DNA of 64,000 nucleotides from Rhynchonema sp. JSB1_4 (lineage: Eukaryota > Nematoda > Chromadorea > Monhysterida > Xyalidae): NCBI GenBank assembly GCA_030248065.1, contig JASAMV010006866.1:29045-93044 (forward strand), given 5' to 3'. Position numbers and translations under genes: made by a program. Of the stretch, positions 36,501-48,307 are shown one piece after another (the stretch's first letter is position 1; the number at the start of each line of letters is the position of its first letter). The notes beneath the pieces were generated by a model. That model saw nothing but the letters and a program-made list of their open reading frames with translations. It did not search any database and was not told the origin of the DNA.

Positions 36501-39500
36501 AACAAGCACCCCTAAGAAATGACTTTTTGACCCCGAGAAGTACCAAAATTGGCCATTTTTCGTCCAAAAATGTCCAAAATCGCTTACTACCGCAAGAAAA
36601 CTGTTTTAAGCACTTTTTAGACCAATTTTGGCACTTTTAGAAGCTTTTTGGGGTCATTTTTTTCAAAACCCCCCACCCTCGGGTATGGGAAATTTTTGAG
36701 TTTTTGGAAAACCACCCCCCCCTGGTATGGGAAATTTTTGATTTTTGGGGGTATGTATGGGAAATTTCCCGAAAATTGGGCTGGGTATGGGAAAATTTCG
36801 ATTTCTCAACGACACCACTGTTGGGATCCATTGCAAAAATGTTCGCTTCGTGGAATCGCAGGTACGAAGTCCACGGGAATGTGGTAACCAAACTAACACT
36901 ATCGTTCGGAGGGTTTCACCACAGAATGACTATGCAGAGTGCGACCACTGTAATGCTAAATCCAGCCACATATTTCAGGCCCAGCAACATTTGTCCACAA
37001 ACACAAGCCCACACAATGGTCGAAATGTCCTCACACAGGCGAGTGGAAATCGTCCCACTCAAGTGCGGCCAATATTCGTGCTGGTACTATACATGCGAAC
37101 ACGGAATGGGTGGTGGGTTGCGGCGGAAGCTTTTGTGGAATATTCTTATTTTGGTTTTTGCTTTATTTCAATGTTTTCCGTCTTACGACCCAAACTCGAG
37201 CAACTCAAGTCAAGAGACCAGGTTGCGTGGTTGAGGGAGGGGGTTACGCTCTGGTATGGGGTATGGGGAATTTTTCACTTTTGGAACAAGCACCCCTGAG
37301 AAATGACTTTTTGACCCCCACAAATGACCATTTTCCGCCTTAAAATGTCAAAAATCGCTCGCTGCCACAGGAAAACCCTGTTTTAAGCACCTTTAAGCCA
37401 ATTTTTTGGCATTTTTAGATGATTTTTTGGGTTTTTTCAGACCCCCCCCGGCCTCGGGTATGGGAAACTGTTGAATTTATGGAGAAGCCCCCCTGGTATG
37501 GGAAATTTTTGATTTTTGGAAGTATGTATGGAAATTGCCCGGAAATTGGGCTGGATATGGGAAAGTTTAGATTTCTCTTTCGACGCCACTGAACCCAAGT
37601 GCAATTTGAAGGTGACCACTACTACCAAGAGTTGGCAAAGGCATGCTTTTTTCAAACCGACCGACAGGGAAAAAATACACCGAAAGAAACACCACCCACT
37701 TTCACTTAATCTTCTTATTTATGTATTATTGAGTGGGTGTCGACGCTATAAACTAACTAACCGACAGGGAAAAATACAGGAGCAAAATAGAATTTATCAA
37801 GAAAAAATAATTGTACTTGTGCTATATGTTGCAGCTTCGTCACATCTATGAATGCTCGAGCAATTGTCCCGATCTGCTCAGGTTGCAGTTCTACCTGGCC
37901 AGTCGCGAGAAGATTTTGGAACGAAAAGTGTGTGTTGCATCCTTCGAGAGATTCGTATGAAAAATTCTTGTTTCAAAACGAAAACAAACTGCAGAGAATC
38001 GAAGACCCGATCAAATTCGACGCTGTCATGATCTTCTATTTCTGGCTGGACAACCCCCGACCGATGCTGACAAGGGCGCCGAGATTCCGGGCCGTTAAAT
38101 CACCGGAACAGAATGCAACACCGAAAACGTTGGCAACAGTTTGAGTTGTGGTCAAATAATTTGCGGGCGCTAGGTGACGTGTGTGATAAAGTATTGTGAA
38201 TCCGCCGGTACCTTCACGAACGGATGTCCTCTTGCATCCAAGATCAGTGGTCGAACGGGAGTGGTTTTTAATCCAGGGATCAGGACTGATTGAGTTTTGA
38301 AAATGACGGGAGCGGGATCCCGTTCGATCACTGTCCAAGACAATGATGAACAAGTTTTCCAATGAATTAATCCGATTGTGTATTCGCGTTGCAGCAGACA
38401 ACCAGTGAAAGCAGTGCCCGAGCGTGAGACCAACCCGGACAGTGACGCGGTGTGTGGCTACTATCACAAATACGAATCGCTTCGTGGCTTCGATCTGGCA
38501 GCTCGCGATAAGGTGCTCAGCGAACCGGAAATCGCTGTCAATGGGCCATTCATGTTGACGGAAGAGTTCGGCAAGAAAATGAGTGAAGTCGGACTGGCAA
38601 AGTTTGAACAGTGAGTGAGCAGTATTTTTTTTTAATTTTTTGAACGTTTGGGCTTTGTGTGCAGGAAAAAGGTCGACTGTATTGGTTTTCAGTAAATGCA
38701 CGCTCAGAATAACTTTGAATGATAAAACATTTTCTAGAGTTAAAATCGTTTTTACGTTTATCCGCTTCGCACTTCCATTATTGGGTGTTATTCGATAACT
38801 GAATGCTGCAGGAAGCGTGTACTGATGTCGGTTCCCGCTTTCACCGAAATAAGTGACACACACGCATTCGCACTCTTCAAAATTTATGTATCTTTTCATG
38901 TTTGAAACCCTTTCAGCATGTTGCCCGAATCGTCGTGCGAAAAGGATGCGGACGGTATCACCTGGTTCCCACTCGATGCCGTTAACCCGATGATTGCATT
39001 CCAATACATGCTTGCCGCCAGGGATAAACATCCATATTTGATGTCCAACAAAATACCTGTCAATGTTGGTGGTTTTTTTGTTTCTGGTGTAGGTTGTGAT
39101 CAATGTCAAACAGAATAAATCTCTTTGTAAAATTTCTGGAGTTTTGGAGCTGTGTCAAGCTTGGTTATCAGAGCGGATCTGGCTCGTCATGTTGTGGTTT
39201 GGACTTGCTTTTTGTATGGCTGATATTTGGAGAATTTGTTAATGCCATTAATTTCGACCTGATCTAGAAATTTGCGTCCATTCGCATTAGTGACATCGGT
39301 AAACAAGAGAGAGTATATTACGTGAGTCAGACTCAAATTGCACATTCCAAAAAGTGACGTTGAAAAACAGATCCATCCTGTTCTGACCGAATCACACGGG
39401 TTAGTTTCTCCAGTCCTGTTGTTTACAGTAACCAAATCTGCATATTTGAGATCCCACTTCGGTCCGAGGCCGTTATCGTTGATCTCAGGAATCACCCGAT

Positions 39501-41724
39501 TGACCCGAAAGCCCGATACCGAACCAATTACCATCAGTCGAAAGGACCGTACGATTTGTGTGAAAATATGAATACTGGTGCGTTCGAATGGGCGATGTTT
39601 CTCTTTATTTTCATTTGAGACACTACAGTCCCCTCTCCCGCTTTGTGGTGTCACATCCACGCCCCGTATGAGTCTTTACGATTACGAGTCACGAAAAGTG
39701 CCGACTCTCAATAGTGTCACTGTGAAGAGAGCTGCCTGCAATTTGTGATCATCCCTTTTTCACAGGACCGACGGTCGTGACGGGCAAGGCGAGCATTTGG
39801 CTGTGGTCCCGTCATCCACGTCAGTCGCTGCTGTGGATTCACAGAAAGGCCGAGACCGGACTCAATTGTAGATCGTTGAGGGAGGGTGTTGAGTATTTGG
39901 TGCGTTTTTGTCCGTGTTTTAGTTAGATTAAGGTTAGCCGTTGTTGCCTGAGTTGTCAAGGCTATAATCCGTTTGGTCAAGTGCTACGAGTTCACAAAGC
40001 CGAACTTTGTCTTAGCTGTTTTTCGCTTGGGTACTAATTTCAATTCTAGAATAATTGTTTTTGAGGAAGCAGTTTTATGCAAGGCAAAGTGAATACATTG
40101 ACTAAATTAAAACAAGATTGTGTGCAGCTTTATAGGTACTTGCAGATTCATCCTGGTTGCCTGTTTAGGAAGTGCTTGATCAGACCCACGGTGGGCCTGG
40201 AGTTCGTCAGTACAAACTGGTCGGCTAACACCATCAAATTTCCGTTTTCAGACGCGTCACCAAGCGGACGTTGTGTGCTCATGTCCGGATTTGATTCGAT
40301 TCCAATTCTATCTGATGACACGCGAACGATGCGAACAACGAACCGTACGTTTCGCATTTGACCATTGTGAAGTTGGGTGATATTTTCGAAACGGTGTAAA
40401 GGTCAGTTGGGTGTAAAGGTCGGTGGAAAGCTCGGTCGACAGCTGAGTGTGATAGACCTCGGTGTAAATTTGAAACATTCCACGTTAATAACAGGCAATG
40501 TTTCACGTTTACACCGAGCTACGCCGACCGAGCTTTCGACCGAACTTTACGCCGACCTTTACACCCAACTGACCTTTACACCGTTTCGAAAATTCCACCC
40601 GTTGTGTCGAAACAGTATGTCTTCTGTGCGTATGCCCAGGGAATTTACGTACTATATGTACAACACCTGACCGATTTGAGGTCATTGTAAAACATTTTGC
40701 ACAACATCGATCTTGGTGAATGGTCCAGTTCGGTCTTGTTTTGGTAGCGCCACGTCGATGACACTGATTTCGAACAACGTAAAAGTTGTGTATTTGCTGT
40801 CCAGTCTTTTCGTGCTGGTCGACAATGGCAGCAATTATTGAAGTGTTCTCAGTGAAGTGCTACAAATGGTTACGCGACCAACAATACCTTACACCGAAGT
40901 TCGATGACGGCCAAAATGTTTTATACTGGTCGCAAATCAGACAGATCAATCGCTTGTTCTTGTGACGTAAAGGCAAACTACGCCAACACGAGCCCGATTT
41001 CGGAGTTGGTGCACTTGCAAAACGCAAAGAAAGAGAAATCCTCATGCGCCATGTTGTATTCCACAACGTGTAACGTTTCCCAAATCAGCAGCCACGTGTG
41101 AATGTTTCACTAATCTACCAGCTCCGAAATCGGGCTCGTGTTGGCGTGGTTTGCCTTTAAATCTTCATCGACGTTTTGAAACAGTTTCGCAATAATAATA
41201 GCACAATTTCTGCAGAATCGCGACGATCCGGTGCATTACGATTCGATGATGATCTGGTTCTGTTGGCTGCAGAATCCGCGGCAATTCAAATTGTTGCGTT
41301 CTGCTGCTTTGAATGCGAGATCGAAGGCGTATTCCGAATACAATGCGAAAGATCAGGCCGCCAGACGCAGGTGCGTGTTTGTTATCAGTCGTTTTGGGCT
41401 CATTATTGCACCTAAGGTTTTTGACGGCTTGCGTACAAACCGAAATAATTCTTCTTGCAAAGTGCTCCTGAAATTCTGGCGCATGTAAGTGCAAAATGGC
41501 ACCTGTAAAATTTTTGAAATGAAAACTCCTGATTCAGGTGGAAGAAAAGAAGAAGGGATGCACTCTACCAAGCTGATATGGAAGACGAGACATATTTCGA
41601 TGAAAGCTGGGTTGATGAAACATCGATGTCGATTGAGACTATTGATGATAACAATGTTGACCAGCCTGGGCCTGGAACAACCAATGGGGCGGCGATTGAG
41701 GAAATTAAGTTGGAGGCCGAGTGA
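33511..41724 (+). CDS. array gene 3: zinc-finger double-cassette protein, partly unresolved
   Basis: Supported exons: 33511-33689, 33962 to about 34090, 34440-34581, 35115-35297, 35685-35832, 36219-36312, 36979-37109, 37835-37927, 37995-38128, 38395-38610, 38917-39064, 39766-39899, 40252-40344, 41216-41370, 41538-41724. The finger is CEFCTGLFPMDMLERHIKLA followed by His. The linker is acidic then basic (SPRKKPPKKKPKTTKKR). Cassette motifs include VTWLPLEFVN, ITWFPLDAVNP, HPYLMSNK, NCPDLLR, SCPDLIR, FYFWLDNPRP and the acidic tail MEDETYFDESWVDE. Two points are unresolved: the donor of exon 2, and the exon that should encode the VPTDRSK-like part of cassette 2 between 39065 and 39765, where no phase-compatible exon was found. 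The gene may lack that exon, use an unusual site, or be decaying. Its introns carry four hAT-like or TIR elements. Confidence 0.7.
34727..35082. mobile_element. hAT-like CAGTGGTGTC element, copy b
   Basis: The left end CAGTGGTGTCATTGAGAAAT and right end GGTACACCACTG are terminal inverted repeats. Flanking 8-mers GTGCCGAT and ATGCCTAT agree at 6 of 8 positions, consistent with a decayed 8-bp duplication. The interior carries TCCCATACC-type repeats. It lies in an intron of array gene 3. Confidence 0.6.
35350..35440. mobile_element. left-end fragment of TAGTCCAACCACGAGC element
   Basis: The first ~90 bp of the element seen complete at 6204-6556 are recognisable (TATAGTCCAACCACGAGCTC and onward); the rest is missing. 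It lies just after an exon of array gene 3. Confidence 0.55.
36398..36820. mobile_element. hAT-like CAGTGGTGTC element, copy a (intact ends)
   Basis: The 423-bp element begins CAGTGGTGTCGTTG and ends CAACGACACCACTG, with perfect flanking 8-bp duplications TTGGGATC at 36390-36397 and 36821-36828. An 8-bp target duplication with CAGTG-type ends is diagnostic of hAT elements. The interior has G runs and many GGTATGGGAAAT repeats, and no transposase. It lies in an intron of array gene 3. Confidence 0.85.
37219..37591. mobile_element. hAT-like element, copy c
   Basis: The right end is a clear CGACGCCACTG terminus. The interior (TGGTATGGGGTATGGGGAAT, long G and C runs) is closely similar to copy a. 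The left end near 37219 is degenerate and no target duplication was found. Confidence 0.5.
40375..40600. mobile_element. GGGTG inverted-repeat element, copy 1
   Basis: The 226-bp element starts GGGTGATATTTTCGAAACGG and ends CCGTTTCGAAAATTCCACCC, flanked by a perfect 3-bp duplication GTT. Inside are nested inverted words CGGTGTAAAGGTC and GACCTTTACACCG, so nearly the whole element folds on itself. It begins 30 bp after an exon of array gene 3. Confidence 0.75.
40970..41157. mobile_element. AAGGCAAACTACGCC MITE, copy 1
   Basis: Terminal inverted repeats of about 38 bp (AAGGCAAACTACGCCAACAC and its complement) are flanked by TA. The 188-bp element ends about 60 bp before an exon of array gene 3. 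Relatives lie at 48796-48978 and 62535-62719. Confidence 0.7.
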
Positions 41725-42359
41725 TGTGATTCTATTTACAGTCTGCCCTCTGTATAGTGACACGATCGGGACTCCGTATTTTCGGTCGCCTAGAAGAATA
41801 TTCGCTCAAGTTGTGGATGGGATATTAGCGGACACTAAACTGTCGGCCACTACATAGAGTGCTTCGTTATGAAGGGGGCGGTAAACACGTTATATGTGTT
41901 TGTGTTATGACAGGTGCCACACTTGTTGATTGGTTATCAAGTTTGATACCCTGTTATTTTATGTTGCTTTTTTTAAGTTCGCATGTGTCGCTTGCTTAAT
42001 ATTTATCAGATCGCCCGTCAATGGCTTACTGTACATAAAATTATCAGGCATGCTTCTATGTTGTTCACAAGAATTATTCGCTTTCGTGACTATTGTTTTA
42101 CGTATATAGATGTTGATTTGTATTCTCAGACTTTTTCATGGTGTACGGTGGCTTGTTTAATTTCTGTCGTTCAAAGCTGAAAATGTGCAAAACAGTACTA
42201 GTATGTGACATAAAAATGTTCGTTTCTCAAAATTAGTTTGATGTTTCGTGTCATTCGCGACCCCGGGTGCAGAAATCCGCCCCCACTGCTTGGGTGAGGG
42301 CATATCTTCAAAAAAGGAACAAAAAAGATAGTAAAAATCCCACACAATCTCTTGCGCAG

Positions 42360-45300
42360 ATGCCATCCAGCACCATGTTGGCCGCAAATCGGCGTTTTGC
42401 CGAAATGAAGAATAAATTGTCCGAAACCGAGATCGATTATTCATCAGTGCAGATATTCGAGGAATGCGAGTTCTGCACGGGATTGTACGTGATTGAGTGC
42501 TTGGAACGGCACATACGACTGGCGCATGAACATGAATTGAAGTTGGTCTTTTTGTGGTTTTGTTTTTTATGAAGTTTAAAGCGGGGGTCCAGGCAGTGGG
42601 GTCACTGCGCCAAACTTGTTCAACCTTTCACAGGTTCTAGTCGACATTAATCAAAATACAATCTCATTTACAGAACTTTGATTGAAGCAGTATCCACCGA
42701 GAACAGCGTCGTCAAAGGTACCAACTCGGGTACAAAATAAATTTCGGATCAGCTGCCCAAAAATGACATTTGTTGCGTGTGAAGATGGTCACCTAGTCTC
42801 TTTTTATTCGCTGGGTTACGGTTGTTTCAGAACTGCACTGGGTAGAAAAATGTTTCACACGTGCCAACTCACCATCACTTGACAACAACAGTTGGGGAAC
42901 AAAACGCTTGATGACCACGCTGGTTTGCGCTGTGCTGTGCTACCGTAACCCGGCGAATAAAAAGAGATTGGTGACCTATATTCACACGTTATGAATGTCG
43001 TTTTTGGGCAGCTGGTCCGGAATATGTTATACTCCTGTGTTGGTGCGTTTGACGACATCGTTCTCGGTCGATACTGAGGCTACCGATTTCATATAAACTG
43101 CATTATATTCACATGAATTGCGACAAACGGATCTGAAGTTTTCAGCAAGTTTGGTAACCGGACCTTACTGCCTTGACCCCCGCTTTAAGATTTTAGGAAG
43201 GCAAAGGGTCACTCATTCACCTCGTGTATGATGTGGTTGGGGGAACCATTTTCGTATGTTGACAGAAGGCTGCGATAGACTGCTGTTTCAAAATGACGTG
43301 GTATTGTCTGTTCCCACCGAAGATATTTCCGATGATAGCATGTGAGAAAAAGCACAAAAATGTCTCTGTTGTCTGTTTGCAGACTGGTCAACGGCAAATT
43401 AACACCCATCCGTCATCTGTACGCCGTCTCCAAGCTAAACGTGGCACAACTGTTTCCCGATCTCGATCTATCGCCAGAACGCTTGTTTCACGCCAAAGAT
43501 TCCAACAAAACGTTGCCCCCATTCAAAGACCGAGCTCCGTTGATTCCTGAAATCGGTGAAAATGCACAGGCCATCAAGCTGGAGCACATTGACCTCGATG
43601 AATCTAGCGGTTTGAAACATATTTATCGAGTTCTTTAGTATTTGTGATGGAAAAAAACATATTTTATACTTGATTTAGGCGTCATATCTGGCATTGTCAT
43701 GGAAACAGAGGACAGTGACGAAAGTGATGTCGACTTCCCGCCGAAAAAACGACGCACAAGGTTAGAAACACTATTTTTGAAGTTCTTTTTCCCTGTTTTG
43801 GTCGTTGATTGTGCTTCCTGGAGCGTTTTGCGGAATTGTTTGAGGTAGTTTGAATTGTTTAATGTTTTTATGCGCACTAGATGGGACCCGTGCCTACGGC
43901 CCGGCTACAGTGCCGCGCCCGTGCCGTGCCACCCCCCCCCCCACCGAATACCCGTTAGCATACCCAAAGCTACCCGTGAAAATTGAACCGTGCTCCCGAG
44001 GGAGGGGCCACACACACACATACATACATCTTCCTGTTTTGGTAGTATAGATAGATAAACTCATTGACTTGCTGTGGATTGTCATTTCATGGATTAGCGG
44101 TTAGCTAAATGAAACCTAAAACATTGCAGATCAACACGTAGCCCAGCGAGCACCGCAGTTGACAAGTCGAAAGACACCGACGGCAACGAACCGCCGTTTT
44201 CGGTCACTTCCTCGTCTAAAAAGAACAAAAATAAAGCGCCACCGCCAAAGGGCAAGGACAAATACTGGGAGCAGCGACGTGCATTGCTCACTGAGCCCAG
44301 AGTGGGTGACAATGGACCGTTTATGTCGCAGGAGAGATTCGAGGACAAACTCTCGGCATTGTATGAAGCTGGAGTGAGCGAGTGAGTTATTGTGGATTGA
44401 TAAGTTATTGCTTGGATCGAGTCTCTTGGCAGTCATGTTCTCAACATTCTTCGTGATTTTTTTCTAAGAATTCGACAGACGTAAAACCTTGGCCCCCAAA
44501 CGTTGCATCGTTTTCACTTCATGCAAGTGTTCAAGAGCTTGCTGTACCCGCAGCCATCCAGCTGGAAACAAAATACTTGATGTTTCACGCAAGAATGACC
44601 ACCGTGAACGTTCGTCACCATATAATTCTGCGCTAATTGGCATTACCTGTCTGAACGAATAATAGTTCAAGTTAAAACAACACATAAACATCTGCTCGGA
44701 ATATTCTGAATGGTCTTTCAGAATTCTGCCCGAATCAGGCTGTGAGAAACAAGACGACGTCACCTGGTTGCCGCTTGATGTTGTCAACCCGTCAATTGCC
44801 ATGAATTACATGTTGACCGCCACAACCAGTCCGCAACACTCGTATTTGATATCAAACAGCATGCCTACACAGGTTGTTTTGGGCCTTCTGGCATTATTGT
44901 TTGATTTGTTTAATTCGTGCCGCATGGAACACAAGGAAGGTCCTGGCATCAGCGTGCTCAAACTACCAGGGCAGTCATTCTCACGTGAAACGAGCAAGTT
45001 TTTGCTCGGCAAGAGTTCGTAGACTTGACGATTTAGTCCAATCTAATGTTATTCCCAGGTGCCCACGGATCGGTCGAAAGCTGTGATTGTTGATGTTTCA
45101 CACGAACCTATCGCGCATATCCGTGCTGGTATCCTGCACATTCCTGATAACATAGGTGAATGATTCTTGCTTGTTCTGGATTTTTTCAGTGTTGGAGGAA
45201 GCGGGTTTTTGTTGTTGAGTCCCAAGTGGTATTCAATACCTGCGCATTCGCAGATGGGGGTTCTAAAATGCTTCAAAACTCACCATGCACTTAAAATGGC

Positions 45301-48018
45301 AATAAAATCCATACGATGCCCTGATACACCACTCGATTGTAAAGGATCGCGCCTCATACTTCACTTTGGGTGAAAAAATTAAGAATTGCAATTGAAGGCC
45401 CGACCACGATATTCCAAAAGTCTCGACCATACAAATGGAGCAAAGATGCAGAAACGGGTGCTTGGATCAGCGCCAGATCGGATTATGGTATCGTTCAGAG
45501 CGTGCTGAAGCCCGATACGGAGTACATGGTTGCGAGTTTTCTCTCTTTATGTTTTATATTTCTGAAATCAAATTTTACGTAAATTTGCAGACTCGAAATT
45601 ACTACGAGGTGGCCCGCAACTGCCCGGATCTTTTGAGATTCCAATACTATTTGGTGAAACGCGACAAAGTCGAGCAGAGACAGGTCTGGGATAGAAACTA
45701 TTTAGCAAACTGAAAGAGGTTTTAAGAACTCTGTTGAAAAATTTCAGTGTCAAGAAGATCCATTATTCTATGATGCCCTGATGGTGTTCTACTACTGGCT
45801 TGAGCGCCCGAGACCCCTGGCTTCCCTGTTACCATTACCGAGCAACAGCAAGACCAGACGACCACTTAGAGTGCCTGATGGAAGCACTCCCAGCAGTCCT
45901 GCTATGAGGTAATGTTTCATGCGCTTTATTATTCACCGAGGTTGGTGCAAAAACATGGAGTTCGGATCGACTCTGCCTCATTCCTGATTCCACTTTATGC
46001 TAAAAAGGGTCTTTCAGCCGCCTAAAATACGAACCGCCCTCTGGTCCCGTGACCAAACGAACCGGAATGAATCGTGAAATGAAGAACCGAGACCAACATT
46101 GGGAGCGACGAAGAGCGTTGATTGAGAACGAGGAGGAAATAGCTGAAAACGGCCCGTTCGCGTCGCAGGAACAGTTTGAAGAACGCATGCAACTCATGTA
46201 CAACACGAAATTTGAGGGGTGCGTTGTGAGCTGCACCTGCACTTGTTCTGAAGTCGCACAGTGGCTTATAAGAATTGGTCAAATATTTTCCTGTATCGTG
46301 AAGGGGGAAATGATGTCCTTGATGCTAAAAGCACACGTTTGCAACTCAGGATTAAACCTAACTTAACATCTTTACACTGATCCAGTTTTATTTGACATCA
46401 TGGTTTTTTTTATCAGCACACAACTAAGTTCGAAAATGAAGCCTCCTTGTATGATCTACAGAATTCTGAGCATTTCAGAAAGTAGTCAGACAAATTTAAT
46501 GCAACGAAGATGATTTCGAAGTCTGTGATCGCAGTTGGTTTCCAGGATCCTGAGCATCCTGATGCAGTCCGAGTGTAACACGGACGATGACAATACAATG
46601 TGGATCCCATTGGATGCAGTCAATCCAACGATCGCTATGAATTACATGATCGCTGCCAGGGATACTCATCCGTATTTGCTGTCGAAGAAGTTCCCCAAGC
46701 AGGTACAATGGGGCTGCTGGTCTCGAACTGGTTTTCGACAACTGATTTCGGACTTGGACATGAAAATTTTTCTTGAGTTTTCAGATTCCACTTTCGTCCA
46801 ACGCTGTGATCGTCGACGTGAAGGCGTTCGACGTTGAGCTCAAGCAGAGATCCGCTAACTTTCAATTGGGTGATAATTGTGGTGCGTGGTTTTTTAGTTA
46901 TCTGTTTCATTTTTGGCTTTCCTGTCGTGTATTTTGAGCAAGCAAAACACAATAAACAGCGTGAAGAACTTTTTTTGCCATGTTACTTTTGTTTGGGAAA
47001 CATTTTTTTGCCAATCGGGCATTTACAAGCAGTCAGGTTTTAATTTCCACAATTTTCGACAAAAAAACAATATTAAACGCACAGGCCCAACGCAACCACT
47101 TTGCAAATCTCGCGCCGCGATTTGGTGGCGCAGCGAGAGTGGTGAATGGCTGAACACCAGATCTGAGTACGGAATTGTGGCACACGCACTGCGAGATGAC
47201 ACTGAGTTTATGGTGGGTCGTTTGTTTGTTGTTGCAAATGACGGTTCTAAAAAAAGTTTCCACCTTGTGTTCCAGACCCGTCACGTTTGCGAGGTTGTGT
47301 GCTCGTGTCCGGATCTGATTCGATTTCAATTCTATCTGATCAGCCGAGATCGGGTGCTGGAGCGAACGGTTTGGTGAAATTTCGGTTCTTTTTTATTTTT
47401 TCAGTTTGTTAAAAATTGAATTTGTCTATTACATAATAGATATCTTTTTAACAGCGCCCCGATTCACCGTTTCGCTACGAGACCGTGCTGATCTACTACT
47501 GCTGGCTACAAACCCCACGTCCGTTTGCATTAATGCGGACGAGAGCAGCAAAGATTGTGAAACGACAGCTGAATGCAGAGATTAAGGTGCGCAAGACATT
47601 GAGATGTTGTTGCATGAATGTATTAGTTAGTGATTGACAGCAAAAAAGTTTTATCGACTTTATGTTGATATTGGTTTCAAATCGTTGGCAGAAAACATTA
47701 AGGCTGAACGGTTCGTTATTGGCTCGCAACACAATACTTTGGATTTCATATAAATGTCAATACATTTTGGATTGCATGATTTGCAAGTTCAGCTAAGATT
47801 AATTATTTTTCCAAATTGTGCCAAAACAAAAATTACTATTAACTCCCATTCAGGCGAAACGTGCTGCGAAACGAGGTCAGTCACTGAAGTCCGATCCCGG
47901 TTACCAGGCATATCTGGAAGACGAGGTGTTGTACGAAGTAATGAACACTTACAATGATGGCTTGTTTGACCTGAGGATAGCACCACAGCAGGAATCGGAG
48001 ACGATTAAAGTCGACTAG
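42360..48018 (+). CDS. array gene 4: zinc-finger double-cassette protein
   Basis: Sixteen exons: 42360-42541, 43383-43609, 43679-43760, 44130-44381, 44722-44872, 45059-45155, 45398-45528, 45591-45683, 45748-45908, 46018-46218, 46555-46702, 46785-46881, 47085-47212, 47276-47368, 47455-47586, 47854-48018. They join in frame into about 779 residues. It shows the fullest exon structure of the family, with every cassette part on its own exon, so it is the best reference. The finger is CEFCTGLYVIECLERHIRLA followed by His. The linker is DSDESDVDFPPKKRRTR. Cassette motifs are VTWLPLDVVNP, VPTDRSKAVIVD, WSKDAETGAW, NCPDLLR, YYWLERPRP, then MWIPLDAVNP, IWWRSESGEW, SCPDLIR, YYCWLQTPRPF. The tail is acidic (YLEDEVLYEV). 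The exon at 46555 could instead start at 46546, adding three residues. A TTAA-flanked element fills intron 1 and a small Helitron an early linker intron. Confidence 0.8.
42580..43184. mobile_element. TTAA-flanked foldback element
   Basis: The ends AGCGGGGGTC and GACCCCCGCT are flanked by TTAA on both sides. Much of the interior is a long imperfect palindrome: the sequence around 42715-42830 recurs in complement around 42940-43060. TTAA duplication fits piggyBac or Kolobok-type transposition of a non-autonomous element. It lies in intron 1 of array gene 4. Confidence 0.65.
43877..44051 (-). mobile_element. non-autonomous Helitron, short deletion copy
   Basis: Read on the minus strand the element starts TCTATACTACCAAAACAGGA and ends with the ACGGG/CCCAT palindrome followed by CTAG, and it sits between A and T with no target duplication, as Helitrons do. 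At 175 bp it keeps only the two ends of the ~830-bp copies at 50188 and 54615. It lies in an intron of array gene 4. Confidence 0.75.
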
Positions 48019-48307
48019 AGTTTAGATATCGTTTGTAAATATATGTACATATTATAAAGGTTTCCTGATACTAACCTGTTTTATGTTGTGCTTTTAGCTT
48101 GTTGGTGCACAAACTTTGATGTACATATACGACTGCATACTGTATGTATGATAAAACCCACGATATTATTTCCTTGGTCTCTGGTGCCGAATTCTATATT
48201 CTATGTGGTTGCATGCTTGCTCCTGCTGCCTTTTTTGGCTAGCTATCTCTCGCTGCTCAATTTGAATTTCAAAAGTATTTAATATGTTTTTCACAAAAGG
48301 GTAAAAC

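Noticed and set aside
36704..37299. Plus-strand open frames rich in Trp and Gly
   Set aside because: They are translations of hAT-like TATGGGAAAT repeats and overlap a real exon in another frame.
38036..39109. 357-codon minus-strand open frame
   Set aside because: It is antisense to two exons of array gene 3 whose sense frames match the family motifs and phases; the minus-strand product has no recognisable features.
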